Assembly: GCF_946190375.1 (NCBI RefSeq) | Contig: NZ_CAMIAF010000003.1 | Span: 79,270-143,269, forward strand | Direction of reading: 5' to 3' | Source: Streptococcus mitis | GTDB lineage: Bacteria > Bacillota > Bacilli > Lactobacillales > Streptococcaceae | DNA: 64,000 nucleotides | Part shown: in pieces, positions 7,580-18,235 of the stretch | Layout of the letters: every line of letters begins with the position of its first letter | How positions within the stretch are numbered: position 1 is the stretch's first letter | The notes under the pieces: generated by a model | Seen by the model: the letters and a program-made list of their open reading frames with translations, nothing else | What the model was told of the DNA's origin: nothing | The model's database searches: none | Made by a program: the position numbers and the translations under genes

Positions 7580-8425
7580 ATGACTTGGAAGATTATTGCT
7601 GACTCTGGTTGTGATTATCGTCAGCTGGCAACACCAGCTATTGACACGACCTTTGTAAGTGTCCCCTTAACCATTCAAGTAGCTGATCAGGTCTTTGTTG
7701 ATGATGCTAGTCTTAACATTGATAAAATGATGGAAACCATGTATGCAACCGCAGAAGCTTCAAAATCAGCTTGTCCAAGCCCAGATGATTATTTGCGAGC
7801 ATTTGAAGGAGCCAAAAACATTTTCCTAGTAACTATCACTGGTACTCTCTCTGGCAGTCACAATAGTGCTCAACTAGCTAAGAATATTTATCTGGAAGAA
7901 CATCCTGATACTAAAATTCATGTAATTGATAGTTTGTCTGCTGGTGGTGAGGTTGACTTGCTCGTAGAAAAATTAAATGATTTGATTGACCAGGGCTTAT
8001 CTTTTGAAGAAGTGGTTGAAGCTATCACTGCCTATCAAGAAAAAACCAAGTTGCTCTTTGTCCTAGCCAAAGTCGATAACTTGGTGAAGAACGGCCGTTT
8101 GAGCAAGCTTATCGGTACGGTCGTTGGCCTTCTAAATATCCGTATGGTCGGAGAAGCTAGTGAAACTGGAACCCTCGAATTGCTACAAAAAGCACGAGGA
8201 CCAAAGAAAGCAATTCAGGCAGCCTATGAAGAGTTAGTGAAAGCAGGATATGCTGGTGGTCGTATTGTCATGGCTCAACGCAATAACGAGAAATGTTGCC
8301 AACAGCTTTCAGACCGAATCCGAGAAAATTTCCCACAGGCGGATATTAAAATTCTCCCAACATCTGGTCTCTGCAGTTTTTATGCAGAAGATGGTGGTTT
8401 GCTGATGGGATATGAAATTGATTAA
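7580..8425 (+). CDS. DegV-family fatty-acid-binding protein
   Basis: 281 residues; the DegV fold starts directly (WKIIADSGCDY) and contains the hallmark TITGTLSGSHNSAQLA (about residues 93-108), whose Thr/Ser bind a fatty-acid carboxylate. DegV/FakB proteins present fatty acids to the kinase FakA, so a role in exogenous fatty-acid use is possible; which family member this is cannot be told from sequence alone. GGAG lies 7 bases upstream of the ATG. A strong terminator follows (8437-8466). Confidence 0.88.
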   Translation: MTWKIIADSGCDYRQLATPAIDTTFVSVPLTIQVADQVFVDDASLNIDKMMETMYATAEASKSACPSPDDYLRAFEGAKNIFLVTITGTLSGSHNSAQLAKNIYLEEHPDTKIHVIDSLSAGGEVDLLVEKLNDLIDQGLSFEEVVEAITAYQEKTKLLFVLAKVDNLVKNGRLSKLIGTVVGLLNIRMVGEASETGTLELLQKARGPKKAIQAAYEELVKAGYAGGRIVMAQRNNEKCCQQLSDRIRENFPQADIKILPTSGLCSFYAEDGGLLMGYEID

Positions 8426-8436
8426 TTACATCCTTG

Positions 8437-9655
<1,219 letters not shown>

Positions 9656-9703
9656 ATCTAAATTATTCAATGGCTAAATCAGCCCCAAAAGAAAGGAACT
9701 ACT

Positions 9704-10225
9704 TTGGAACATATTATCTTGTTAAGGGGAGTTACTCCTAATGGAAAAAATGCTATCCCTAAAATGTCTTATCTAGTAGATATCTTGACAGAAGCTGGTT
9801 TTCAACAAGTTCGAACCTATATTCAAAGTGGGAATATCATTCTTGAAAGTGACTTAGATTTAAAAAAAATACGAGAACGTGTCCATACTCTAATAAATGA
9901 AAATATTGGTGCTGATTTAAAAATGGTAATCAAGAACAAAAGTGATTTTAAAAAAATTGTCCAAGAAAACCCGTTTGGAGAACACTATCTTTATGACCGT
10001 ATACACGTGATTTTTTATCAAGAATCTATTCAAAGTCTCCCTTTAGAAAAATTGAAAATTGATTACGGTGAAGAAGAAATTTGTATCGGTAACCATTGTC
10101 TTTACCTCTATCTCCCTAGAACTGCAAAACAAAAGAAACTCCATACCAACTATCTTGAAAAGCTTTTTAATGTAGATTTGACCATGCGAAAACTAAATGT
10201 AGTAGAAAAATTATTAAGCAAGTAG
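9704..10225 (+). CDS. DUF1697-family protein
   Basis: 173 residues beginning with a TTG codon (MEHIILLRGVTPNGKNAIPK); AAAGGA lies 7 bases upstream and there is no ATG or GTG close by. The pattern LLRGVTPNGKNAIPKMSYLVDILTEAGFQQVRTYIQSGNIIL is typical of DUF1697, a small cytoplasmic family of unknown function, whose usual pattern is LRGINVGG followed by YIQSGN. No membrane segment. It converges with the MerR-type gene on a shared terminator at 10241-10268. Confidence 0.82.
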   Translation: MEHIILLRGVTPNGKNAIPKMSYLVDILTEAGFQQVRTYIQSGNIILESDLDLKKIRERVHTLINENIGADLKMVIKNKSDFKKIVQENPFGEHYLYDRIHVIFYQESIQSLPLEKLKIDYGEEEICIGNHCLYLYLPRTAKQKKLHTNYLEKLFNVDLTMRKLNVVEKLLSK

Positions 10226-10240
10226 TGCTTGAGTCTAGTA

Positions 10241-10268
10241 AAAATCGGAAGAATAGTCCTCCGATTTT
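10241..10268. terminator. Bidirectional terminator between DUF1697 and MerR-type genes
   Basis: AAAATCGGA (10241-10249) pairs with TCCGATTTT (10260-10268), with A/T runs on both sides. Confidence 0.85.
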
Positions 10269-11007
10269 ATTTTGTTTGAGTTTGGACATAATAGGCAATG
10301 ACATCTGATGTGTACTGGGCTGTTCCAGGTCCAAATTTGTCAATGTTTTCCTTAAATTCTGGGTTGTAGACGTAGCCTTTACCGATATAACCAAATACCT
10401 CAATAGAGCAGTCAAATCCATAAGTACGGATGGCTTGAAAGAGTTTAGCAGCTTCTTCTTGGTTTTCTGTTGCTGTTACAGGCAGTCCAGCTTGAAGATT
10501 TTGTGCCAAAGCTTGAAAAACTTGGTTGAAGGCAGCCGTAGCCTCGTCTTCGTGACCTTTCTGGCGCTCCAGCGCTTGATCCATCACTTCTTGTCCATAT
10601 TTCTCTACCGCCTCTTGGTGGTATTTTTGATGGTCTTGGTAGTTAAATCCAGCAAATTTCTCTTGAATGCTCATTTCTCTTTCTCCTTTTTGTTCTTGAA
10701 TGGTTTTTTGCAAGGTTGAAATCAAGGTATCCAGATGTTCCCTTTCTCGAGTCAAATAGTCCAACTGCCTAGTCAAATGAGGCAATAAATCTGTCCTTTC
10801 TTCCTTTAATAGCTCTGCTATTTTTTCTAAAGAAAAGCCTAGATATTTATAGTAAAGAATAACCTGAAGGCGTTCCAAATCCTCCTGACTGTAGGTTCGA
10901 TAGCCATTTTCCGACTTTAAAGGAACCAAGAGTCCTATCTTGTCGTAGTGGTGTAGGGTCTTGACAGAGACGCCCGAAAGCTGGGCAGCTTCTTTTATAT
11001 GGTACAT
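10267..11007 (-). CDS. MerR-family (TipA-type) regulator
   Basis: 246 residues. Residues 1-70 are a MerR winged-helix domain (YHIKEAAQLSGVSVKTLHHYDKIGLLVPLKSENGYRTYSQEDLERLQVILYYKYLGFSLEKI), followed by a coiled-coil dimer helix to about residue 115 and a TipAS-like antibiotic-recognition domain (about 125-246). Such proteins sense peptide antibiotics or other drugs and activate their own promoter and neighbours. The promoter has the 19-bp spacer diagnostic of MerR activation. The divergent SNF transporter is a possible second target. Confidence 0.88.
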   Translation of the reverse strand: MYHIKEAAQLSGVSVKTLHHYDKIGLLVPLKSENGYRTYSQEDLERLQVILYYKYLGFSLEKIAELLKEERTDLLPHLTRQLDYLTREREHLDTLISTLQKTIQEQKGEREMSIQEKFAGFNYQDHQKYHQEAVEKYGQEVMDQALERQKGHEDEATAAFNQVFQALAQNLQAGLPVTATENQEEAAKLFQAIRTYGFDCSIEVFGYIGKGYVYNPEFKENIDKFGPGTAQYTSDVIAYYVQTQTK

Positions 11008-11027
11008 GATTTCCTCCTTACAATGAT

Positions 11028-11058
11028 AGTATAACCCCTCCCCTTAGGTTAGAGTCAA
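11028..11058 (-). promoter_or_regulatory. MerR-type promoter with 19-bp spacer
   Basis: Minus strand: -35 TTGACT (11053-11058), 19-bp spacer, -10 TATACT (11028-11033). The spacer contains AACC near one end and GGTT near the other (imperfect dyad). MerR proteins untwist such over-long spacers to activate transcription. Confidence 0.75.
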
Positions 11059-11107
11059 GCGTTTTTGCGAAATTTTTTTACTTTATCATAACATGAAAAT
11101 GGTTTTC

Positions 11108-11136
11108 TTGACAGACCTTAGAAAACATGATAGGAT
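11108..11136 (+). promoter_or_regulatory. Promoter of the SNF-family transporter
   Basis: -35 TTGACA (11108-11113), 17-bp spacer, -10 TAGGAT (11131-11136). It implies a leader of about 100 bases before the ATG at 11243. Confidence 0.75.
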
Positions 11137-11183
11137 AGTCAAGTCTATCGATCAAAAGAAACGCTCATTTTGAGTACTTATGA

Positions 11184-11214
11184 GGCTAGTTGCCAAGGGC
11201 AGTAGCTTTTTCTT
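11184..11214 (+). promoter_or_regulatory. Terminator-like hairpin in the transporter leader
   Basis: Partly paired GCTAgTtGCC (11185-11194) and GGCagTAGC (11198-11206) are followed by TTTTTCTTTT, well inside the leader and before the ribosome site at 11231-11235. This could be a conditional attenuator. The stem has a mismatch and a bulge, so confidence is low. Confidence 0.35.
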
Positions 11215-11242
11215 TTGTAATACTAATTTTAGGAGTTTAACT

Positions 11243-12583
11243 ATGTCTGAAAAATCGCAATGGGGTTCTAAACTGGGCTTTATTCTAGCATCTGCTGGTT
11301 CAGCCATCGGACTTGGTGCCGTTTGGAAATTCCCTTACATGACTGCTGCTAACGGTGGAGGAGGCTTTTTACTGGTCTTTCTCGTTTCCACTATTTTAAT
11401 CGGTTTCCCTCTTTTGCTAGCTGAATTTGCCCTCGGCCGAAGCGCTGGTGTTTCAGCAATCAAAACCTTTGGAAAACTGGGCAAGAATAGCAAGTACAAC
11501 TTTATCGGTTGGATTGGTGCCTTTGCCCTTTTTATCCTTTTATCGTTTTACAGTGTTATTGGGGGCTGGATTTTAGTCTATTTAGGCATTGAGTTTGGAA
11601 AATTGTTCCAGATTGGTGGAACGGGTGATTATGCTCAGTTATTTACTTCAATCATTTCAAACCCAGCCATTGCCCTAGGCGCACAAGCTGCCTTTATCCT
11701 GTTGAATATCTTCATTGTATCACGTGGGGTTCAAAAAGGGATTGAAAGAGCATCTAAGGTTATGATGCCCCTGCTCTTTATCATCTTTGTCGTCATCATC
11801 GGTCGTTCTCTCAGTTTGCCAAATGCCATGGAAGGGGTTCTTTACTTCCTCAAACCAGACTTTTCAAAACTGACCAGTGCTGGTCTCCTCTATGCTCTGG
11901 GACAATCTTTCTTTGCCCTCTCACTAGGGGTTACAGCCATGCTGACCTATGCTTCTTACTTGGATAGGAAAACCAATCTGGTCCAGTCAGGAATTTCCAT
12001 CGTAGCCATGAACATCTCGGTATCCATCATGGCAGGTCTAGCCATTTTCCCAGCCATGTCAGCCTTCAATATCCAGTCTGAAGGGGGACCAAGCCTTCTC
12101 TTTATCGTCTTGCCTCAACTCTTTGACAAGATGCCTTTTGGAACCATTTTCTACATCCTCTTCCTCTTGCTCTTCCTCTTTGCGACAGTCACTTCTTCTG
12201 TCGTTATGCTGGAAATCAATGTGGGCAATATCACCGATCAGGACAACAGCAAGCGTGCTAAATGGAGTGTGATTTTAGGAATTTTGACCTTTTTCTTTGG
12301 AATTCCTTCAGCCCTTTCTTACGGTGTCATGGCGGATGTTCACATCTTTGGGAAGACCTTCTTTGACGCTATGGACTTCTTGGTTTCCAATCTTCTCATG
12401 CCATTTGGAGCTCTCTGCCTTTCACTTTTTACAGGCTATATCTTTAAAAAGGCTCTTGCAATGGAGGAACTCCATCTCGATGAAAGAACATGGAAACAGA
12501 GACTGTTCCAAGTCTGGCTCTTTCTTCTTCGCTTTATTATTCCAATCATCATCATCGTGGTCTTTATAGCCCAATTTATGTAA
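11243..12583 (+). CDS. Sodium-dependent transporter, SNF family
   Basis: 446 residues from the ATG at 11243 (MSEKSQWGSKLGFILASAGSAIGLGAVWKFPYM); AGGAG is 7 bases upstream, whereas an earlier in-frame ATG at 11180 lacks one and would sit in the leader hairpin. The first helix GSAIGLGAVWKFPYMTAANGGGGFLLVF holds the Na+/substrate-binding motif of neurotransmitter:sodium symporters. About 11-12 membrane helices are expected. Substrate is probably an amino acid, but cannot be assigned. It lies divergent from the MerR/TipA-type regulator. Confidence 0.9.
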   Translation: MSEKSQWGSKLGFILASAGSAIGLGAVWKFPYMTAANGGGGFLLVFLVSTILIGFPLLLAEFALGRSAGVSAIKTFGKLGKNSKYNFIGWIGAFALFILLSFYSVIGGWILVYLGIEFGKLFQIGGTGDYAQLFTSIISNPAIALGAQAAFILLNIFIVSRGVQKGIERASKVMMPLLFIIFVVIIGRSLSLPNAMEGVLYFLKPDFSKLTSAGLLYALGQSFFALSLGVTAMLTYASYLDRKTNLVQSGISIVAMNISVSIMAGLAIFPAMSAFNIQSEGGPSLLFIVLPQLFDKMPFGTIFYILFLLLFLFATVTSSVVMLEINVGNITDQDNSKRAKWSVILGILTFFFGIPSALSYGVMADVHIFGKTFFDAMDFLVSNLLMPFGALCLSLFTGYIFKKALAMEELHLDERTWKQRLFQVWLFLLRFIIPIIIIVVFIAQFM

Positions 12584-12585
12584 TC

Positions 12586-12626
12586 AAAAAGGACTTGAGT
12601 AGTAAACTCAGGCCCTTTCTTTTTTA
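12586..12626. terminator. Bidirectional terminator between SNF transporter and manA
   Basis: AAAAAGGaCtTGAGT pairs with ACTCAgGcCCTTTcTTTTTT around a short loop; it serves both convergent genes. Confidence 0.8.
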
Positions 12627-13568
12627 TAGATGGCTAACAATTAATTCCAAACCTTGCCCTTCCAGAGTCCAAGCTTCAACATCACTTGGTAGGATAAAGT
12701 GGCTACCTTTTTGGATTGGATAGTTTTTTCCATCAACAGTTAGCTGACCTTGACCAGCTAAGACACTGAATAAGGTGTAATCAGCTGTCTTCTCAAAATC
12801 AACTTTTCCAGTGATTTCCCACTTGTAAACTGCAAAGAAATCATTGGATACAAGGAGAGTGGAACTCAAATCATCTGCTTTAACAGTTACAGGACGGCTA
12901 TTTGCTGGCTCACCAATGTTTAATACATCAATAGATTTTTCAAGGTGAAGTTCACGCAAGTTACCATTATCATCCTTACGGTCAAAGTCATAGACGCGAT
13001 AGGTGGTGTCACTAGATTGTTGGGTTTCAAGAATCAAGATACCTGCACCGATAGCATGCATGGTGCCACTTGGTACATAGAAGAAATCTCCAGCCTTAAC
13101 TGGTACTTTTGTCAACAAGTCATCCCAATTTTTGTCCTCGATTTGCTGGCGAAGTTCTTCTTTTGACTTGGCATTGTGACCGTAGATAATCTCTGAACCT
13201 TCATCCGCTGCGATAATGTACCAGCATTCTGTTTTTCCGAGTTCACCTTCATGCTCTAATCCATAAGCATCATCTGGGTGAACTTGGACGCTGAGCCAGT
13301 CGTTAGCATCCAGAATCTTTGTCAAAAGCGGAAATACAGGTTCTGGACGGTTGCCAAACAATTCACGGTGTTTCGCATACAAAGTAGATAGATCTGTTCC
13401 CTCAAAACGACCATTGGCAACTTTAGAGACACCATTTGGATGGGCTGAGATGGCCCAGTATTCCCCTATTTTTTCACTTGGAATGTCGTAGCCAAACTCA
13501 TCACGTAGCTTGGTACCACCCCAAATTTTTTCTTGCATAACTGATTGTAAAAATAATGGTTCTGACAT
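12624..13568 (-). CDS. manA: Mannose-6-phosphate isomerase, class I
   Basis: 314 residues, the short class I form of Firmicutes. Metal ligands are visible: H97 in QVHPDD (94-99 region), E114 in GKTECWY, and a later His in SGTMHAIG (about residue 172). It interconverts mannose 6-phosphate and fructose 6-phosphate, linking mannose uptake to glycolysis and to GDP-mannose-type precursors. It has its own extended -10 promoter (TGC-TATAAT, -10 at 13599-13604). Confidence 0.95.
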   Translation of the reverse strand: MSEPLFLQSVMQEKIWGGTKLRDEFGYDIPSEKIGEYWAISAHPNGVSKVANGRFEGTDLSTLYAKHRELFGNRPEPVFPLLTKILDANDWLSVQVHPDDAYGLEHEGELGKTECWYIIAADEGSEIIYGHNAKSKEELRQQIEDKNWDDLLTKVPVKAGDFFYVPSGTMHAIGAGILILETQQSSDTTYRVYDFDRKDDNGNLRELHLEKSIDVLNIGEPANSRPVTVKADDLSSTLLVSNDFFAVYKWEITGKVDFEKTADYTLFSVLAGQGQLTVDGKNYPIQKGSHFILPSDVEAWTLEGQGLELIVSHL

Positions 13569-13598
13569 GTCGATCTCCTGTCTGATTTTTCTCCCCTC

Positions 13599-13604
13599 AT
13601 TATA
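13599..13604 (-). promoter_or_regulatory. manA promoter -10
   Basis: Minus-strand TGC-TATAAT, an extended -10, about 31 bases before the manA ATG; the -35 region (TTCAAT, 17 bp upstream) is poor. Confidence 0.6.
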
Positions 13605-13688
13605 GCAAAAAGCTCCATCTAATTGAACTCTTTTTCACATCTTATAAAGTAGGGAGAAGATTTTATAAAAATAGTGAACAAATGTGCT

Positions 13689-15137
<1,449 letters not shown>

Positions 15138-15235
15138 TCACTTGATTTATTAGTTCTATTATACTAAAAAGGAGACAAAATGTTTGCAACTATATAGATA
15201 ATGATGTCCTGAGCTTGCTTATATATACGAAAAAA

Positions 15236-15257
15236 AAGACTGAAATCAGTCTTCTTT
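15236..15257. terminator. Terminator of the SemiSWEET gene
   Basis: AAGACTGA-aa-TCAGTCTT stem with A-run on one side and T-run on the other. Confidence 0.8.
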
Positions 15258-15524
15258 TTAAATCAAAGCTGTAATAGCCGTTATCAGGCCAAAAATAATA
15301 CCTGGTGCATTGGCAGCAGCAAGCGGAATATCTCTTTCTTTCTTGAAAAGACCGTAATAAACCCAGAGACTACAGTTGATAGCTGCGACTAGGGGTTGAA
15401 TGAAGTTGCCTTTTTGACCGGCAAGATTATTCATGATTTGTGGGAAATATGACACATACATCATAACAGACATAAATGTCGCTGCCCAGCCCAACACTTT
15501 CATTTGTTTTTCAGACATTTTCAA
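15258..15524 (-). CDS. SemiSWEET-type sugar transporter (PQ-loop)
   Basis: 88 residues with three hydrophobic helices, the half-size SWEET architecture that works as a dimer. The PQ motif is in YVSYFPQIMNN (about residues 22-32), and the conserved Asn in helix 3 is in ANAPGIIFG. It would allow facilitated diffusion of a sugar across the cell membrane; the substrate is unknown. It has its own consensus-like promoter upstream (15552-15580). Confidence 0.85.
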   Translation of the reverse strand: MKMSEKQMKVLGWAATFMSVMMYVSYFPQIMNNLAGQKGNFIQPLVAAINCSLWVYYGLFKKERDIPLAAANAPGIIFGLITAITALI

Positions 15525-15551
15525 AACCTCTTTTATTCTTTTATACTTTTT

Positions 15552-15580
15552 ATTATATAATATGATGCAAAAACAAGCAA
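15552..15580 (-). promoter_or_regulatory. Promoter of the SemiSWEET gene
   Basis: Minus strand: -35 TTGCTT (15575-15580), 17 bp, -10 TATAAT (15552-15557), 27 bases from the ATG. The rest of the 15525-15769 spacer is A+T-rich, with only a weak terminator-like stem for the upstream ABC gene at about 15748-15767. Confidence 0.7.
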
Positions 15581-15769
15581 GAGTCTGAGAGTTTTTCTAT
15601 AAAAATGTAAACTATTACAATCTTGTGATAAGAAAGAAGAGTGAAGTTAGGAAAAGTATATATAATCAGAAAAACGCATATTACTATATATTGAAAAATC
15701 TTGATACTGGGTGTTTTATTGCTGAAATATCTACTTTATTTTCTGATAAAACTGACTTTTAAGCCAGAA

Positions 15770-17344
15770 TCAATATTTTCTTAAATCTACAACTTGTTGA
15801 TATCTACTTTCATCATCAATATGATGGGCAATTTCTAACATCATAACAGGAAGAGAAAATAGTAGTTCATGTACCATGAAGGCGTTTTCTTTGTCTAGGG
15901 CTGCGGTCACTTCATCAGCCAATAACAGATTTTTTTTACGAAGAAGAAAACGTGCCAATTCAATCCTTACTCTTTGTCCCCCAGAAATATTCTCCCCGTT
16001 ATTTTTGATAATAAAATCCATCCCACCCGTCAATTCAAAATCTAGTTTGACTTGTTTCAAAACAGCAAGCAACTCTTCCTCAGAAAATTCTTGTCCTAAG
16101 GTCAAATTATAACGCACTGTATCGTTAAAGAGAAATGGATGTTGGCTAATAATTCCTATACTGGATACAAAACTTGATGTACATTCATTAACAGTTGTCA
16201 CACCGATAATTTCTCCCTCATCTGCTATTTCTTCTCCAGTAATAAGTCGAAACAAGGTTGACTTACCACAACCACTCGGTCCTTTGATTAAAACTTTCTG
16301 ACCTGCTTGAACATCCAAATTTAGATGAGTAAAAAGTTGCCTGTCACCATAGGATTTACTTAAATTTTTAATGTGCAGAGCATTCAATTCTTGCGCATCT
16401 TTTTTATCTATCTGTTTTACATCTCCAATTTCTAATACTCCAAAAATCTTATCTGCTGTCGTTTTTGCCCCTTGTATATCTACAGCATCATACATAATAG
16501 TCTGAATAGGGCTCACTAGCTGACCTGCTGCGATATACATAGCAACAAGACTTGCCACTGACACTTTCTGCCCAGCCATAGCAAAGTAAAAACCTAAAAC
16601 AAGTGGTAAAACTTGGCTTAAAAAGACCATGAAACCGTTGCAAAAGAAAATTATATTATGGGTAAAGCAAAATTTTTGAATGGCTAGTTGATAATTTCGA
16701 TTAATCTTCCAAAATCTGTTCTGATTTTCAGAAATTGCTTGGTTCATGAGTAGAGTATATGCTCCTCGGATACTATCAGATACTTGATTATGCACTTCTA
16801 CTCTGCCTTGTGCCATATCATCACCAGTATGTTTGAGTCTTTTATTCATCAAGAACTGAGGAATAGGACGTAAAATAGTGAAAAAGACAAAAATACTACC
16901 TAGTAACAAATTTTGCGAAATAATATAAATCGCTGTTAGTAATGCTACAAAACTCCAGCAAATGATATTAACGTATTTTTCTAAGTAATTATCCCCCAAA
17001 TACTCCATATCTTGTGTGAGCATGGTGATTTTTTCATCTTCGTTAAAATCTTTATTTATCATCAGCTTGTCAAATAAATCTGCTCTCATATTCATTTGAA
17101 TTTCACGTCGAAAAACATTATGTGTATGATTACAAAAGAGCATTAAGCTATACAAGACGAAGTATACTGTAAAGCCAAAAACAGCAAACTGTATGATTTT
17201 AGAATAAGTCAGTTCTCCTTGATTTAAGGACAAGGCTTGTGAGACGACTAAGGGTTGAGCAAGAGCTAAACCTCCATTTGCCAGTGCACCGATGATAGTA
17301 TAAAACTTCGTTTTCTTATCCAGATAGTGAAATATTTTATTCAT
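15770..17344 (-). CDS. ABC exporter, fused membrane and ATPase domains (peptide-type)
   Basis: 524 residues. An N-terminal six-helix exporter domain (about 1-300) is followed by an ATPase with Walker A GPSGCGKST (about 355), signature ISGGQRVRIELARF (about 455) and Walker B NLLLADEVTAALD (about 475). There is no N-terminal C39 peptidase. It lies just behind a 23-codon Cys-ending peptide and a SPASM-like fragment, so export of, or immunity to, a small modified peptide is the likely role. AGGAGG is 5 bases upstream. Inferred; a multidrug function cannot be excluded. Confidence 0.8.
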   Translation of the reverse strand: MNKIFHYLDKKTKFYTIIGALANGGLALAQPLVVSQALSLNQGELTYSKIIQFAVFGFTVYFVLYSLMLFCNHTHNVFRREIQMNMRADLFDKLMINKDFNEDEKITMLTQDMEYLGDNYLEKYVNIICWSFVALLTAIYIISQNLLLGSIFVFFTILRPIPQFLMNKRLKHTGDDMAQGRVEVHNQVSDSIRGAYTLLMNQAISENQNRFWKINRNYQLAIQKFCFTHNIIFFCNGFMVFLSQVLPLVLGFYFAMAGQKVSVASLVAMYIAAGQLVSPIQTIMYDAVDIQGAKTTADKIFGVLEIGDVKQIDKKDAQELNALHIKNLSKSYGDRQLFTHLNLDVQAGQKVLIKGPSGCGKSTLFRLITGEEIADEGEIIGVTTVNECTSSFVSSIGIISQHPFLFNDTVRYNLTLGQEFSEEELLAVLKQVKLDFELTGGMDFIIKNNGENISGGQRVRIELARFLLRKKNLLLADEVTAALDKENAFMVHELLFSLPVMMLEIAHHIDDESRYQQVVDLRKY

Positions 17345-17356
17345 AATGCCCTCCTA

Positions 17357-17384
17357 GAAAAAGAGAGAGGCTAGCACTCCTCTC
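17357..17384 (-). terminator. Attenuator-type hairpin between the small peptide gene and the ABC exporter
   Basis: GAGAGG (17379-17384 on the minus strand) pairs with CCTCTC (17365-17370), followed by TTTTTC and then the exporter ribosome site. A partial terminator here would give more peptide than exporter, the usual arrangement in peptide-bacteriocin operons. Confidence 0.6.
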
Positions 17385-17402
17385 CATTTTTATTATATAA
17401 AC

Positions 17403-17474
17403 TTAACAAATATTACAATTATTGCTTGCAACTTCAGGTTTTTTTACAACCTTTTTGTTTTTCTTGATAGACAT
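17403..17474 (-). CDS. Putative 23-residue precursor peptide ending in CxxC
   Basis: An ATG at 17474 opens a 23-codon frame. The product begins MSIKKNKKVVKK and ends ASNNCNIC followed by TAA: a basic leader-like half and a short core with Cys20 and Cys23. An AGAGAGGGG ribosome site lies 9 bases upstream, stronger than that of the preceding frame. It sits 37 bases after the SPASM-like fragment and is followed by a hairpin and an ABC exporter. That context suggests a ribosomally made, post-translationally modified peptide. No family is recognised, and expression is inferred. Confidence 0.6.
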   Translation of the reverse strand: MSIKKNKKVVKKPEVASNNCNIC

Positions 17475-17511
17475 TTTTGCTTACCCCTCTCTAGTCCACA
17501 TCTAAAATATC

Positions 17512-17697
17512 TTAATAGCATCCAGAAATAGCATAAAGTGCTAGATTTTTAAGAATTTTCTCTTGCATATTCTTACAAATCACAGAAGAGCTTAATTCCG
17601 TAATATGCTTGGCCATTGGACAAAAACCTGATTTACAAACTAAAACAAAGGGACATGTTTTACAGTCTTCTCTAACAGACAGAAACCATCCTTTCAT
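17512..17697 (-). CDS. Short SPASM-like Cys-rich protein (possible radical-SAM remnant)
   Basis: 61 residues with a Cys cluster CKTCPFVLVCKSGFC (residues 12-26; spacing Cx2Cx5Cx4C) and two more Cys at about 41 and 60. This spacing resembles the auxiliary Fe-S (SPASM) end of peptide-modifying radical-SAM enzymes. The N-terminal radical-SAM domain (Cx3Cx2C) is absent: the frame closes just upstream, and a promoter sits where the gene body would be. It is either a decayed maturase or a minimal stand-alone protein. No ribosome site precedes the ATG. Confidence 0.5.
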   Translation of the reverse strand: MKGWFLSVREDCKTCPFVLVCKSGFCPMAKHITELSSSVICKNMQEKILKNLALYAISGCY

Positions 17698-17727
17698 ATG
17701 AATCTTGTTTTATACTGTTATATTTTT

Positions 17728-17756
17728 ATTATAAGATTTTAGAAAAACGCTGTCAA
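17728..17756 (-). promoter_or_regulatory. Perfect sigma-A consensus promoter of the small peptide locus
   Basis: Minus strand: TTGACA (17751-17756), exactly 17 bp, TATAAT (17728-17733), 12 of 12 consensus bases. The start point is predicted near 17721. Confidence 0.88.
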
Positions 17757-17784
17757 TTGTTTATATGCAATTTCTTTATATTAA

Positions 17785-17808
17785 AAAGACCGGATTACTC
17801 CGATCTTT
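17785..17808 (-). terminator. Terminator of the glyoxalase-fold gene (copy 1 of a duplicated hairpin)
   Basis: AAAGATCGGA...TCCGGTCTTT stem followed by T-run on the minus strand. Nearly identical to the hairpin at 18236-18262. Confidence 0.8.
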
Positions 17809-17873
17809 CAATAGTTCATATTCGCAATTTCTGTTATAAAAATAGCTAAGGTTAACGTCAATGACTAAGCGTC

Positions 17874-18221
17874 CTATTTCATACGATAAAAATCAAGCAC
17901 TAGACCAGCAGGGCCCTTAACTAATAAGGACTCTGTTCCCCAATCCGTTTCACAAATACCGTGTAAAATCTCGATACCAATCTCTTTCAACCGTTGGTAA
18001 TTCTGATTTAGATCCTCAACCTCGATGTGAAGAATGATTCCTGACTGAAAATCTTCCAAAGGAATCAAATGATTTTGGGACAACATGAGACAGTGACTGC
18101 CAATCGTGAACTGAGCAAAACTGTCATCAACATAATCGGACTTTTTATCCAAAATACGCTCCAAGTCAGCACAGACTTGGAGAACATCGGAAACGATAAT
18201 ATCTAATTGATTTAAATCCAT
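17874..18221 (-). CDS. Glyoxalase/bleomycin-resistance (VOC) family protein
   Basis: 115 residues of the vicinal-oxygen-chelate fold, visible in the repeated beta-alpha-beta-beta-beta pattern and GIILHIEVEDLNQNYQRLKEIGIEI, and the closing motif LVKGPAGLVLDFYRMK. The function and substrate are unknown; members include glyoxalases, dioxygenases and antibiotic-binding proteins. GGAGG lies about 8 bases upstream. It is flanked on both sides by near-identical terminator hairpins, and lies downstream of spxB. Confidence 0.8.
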   Translation of the reverse strand: MDLNQLDIIVSDVLQVCADLERILDKKSDYVDDSFAQFTIGSHCLMLSQNHLIPLEDFQSGIILHIEVEDLNQNYQRLKEIGIEILHGICETDWGTESLLVKGPAGLVLDFYRMK

Positions 18222-18235
18222 TTACTATCCTCCAT

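Noticed and set aside
11180-11242. Upstream ATG giving a 21-residue longer SNF transporter
   Set aside because: No ribosome site, lies in the leader hairpin, and the conserved SNF N-terminus begins at 11243.
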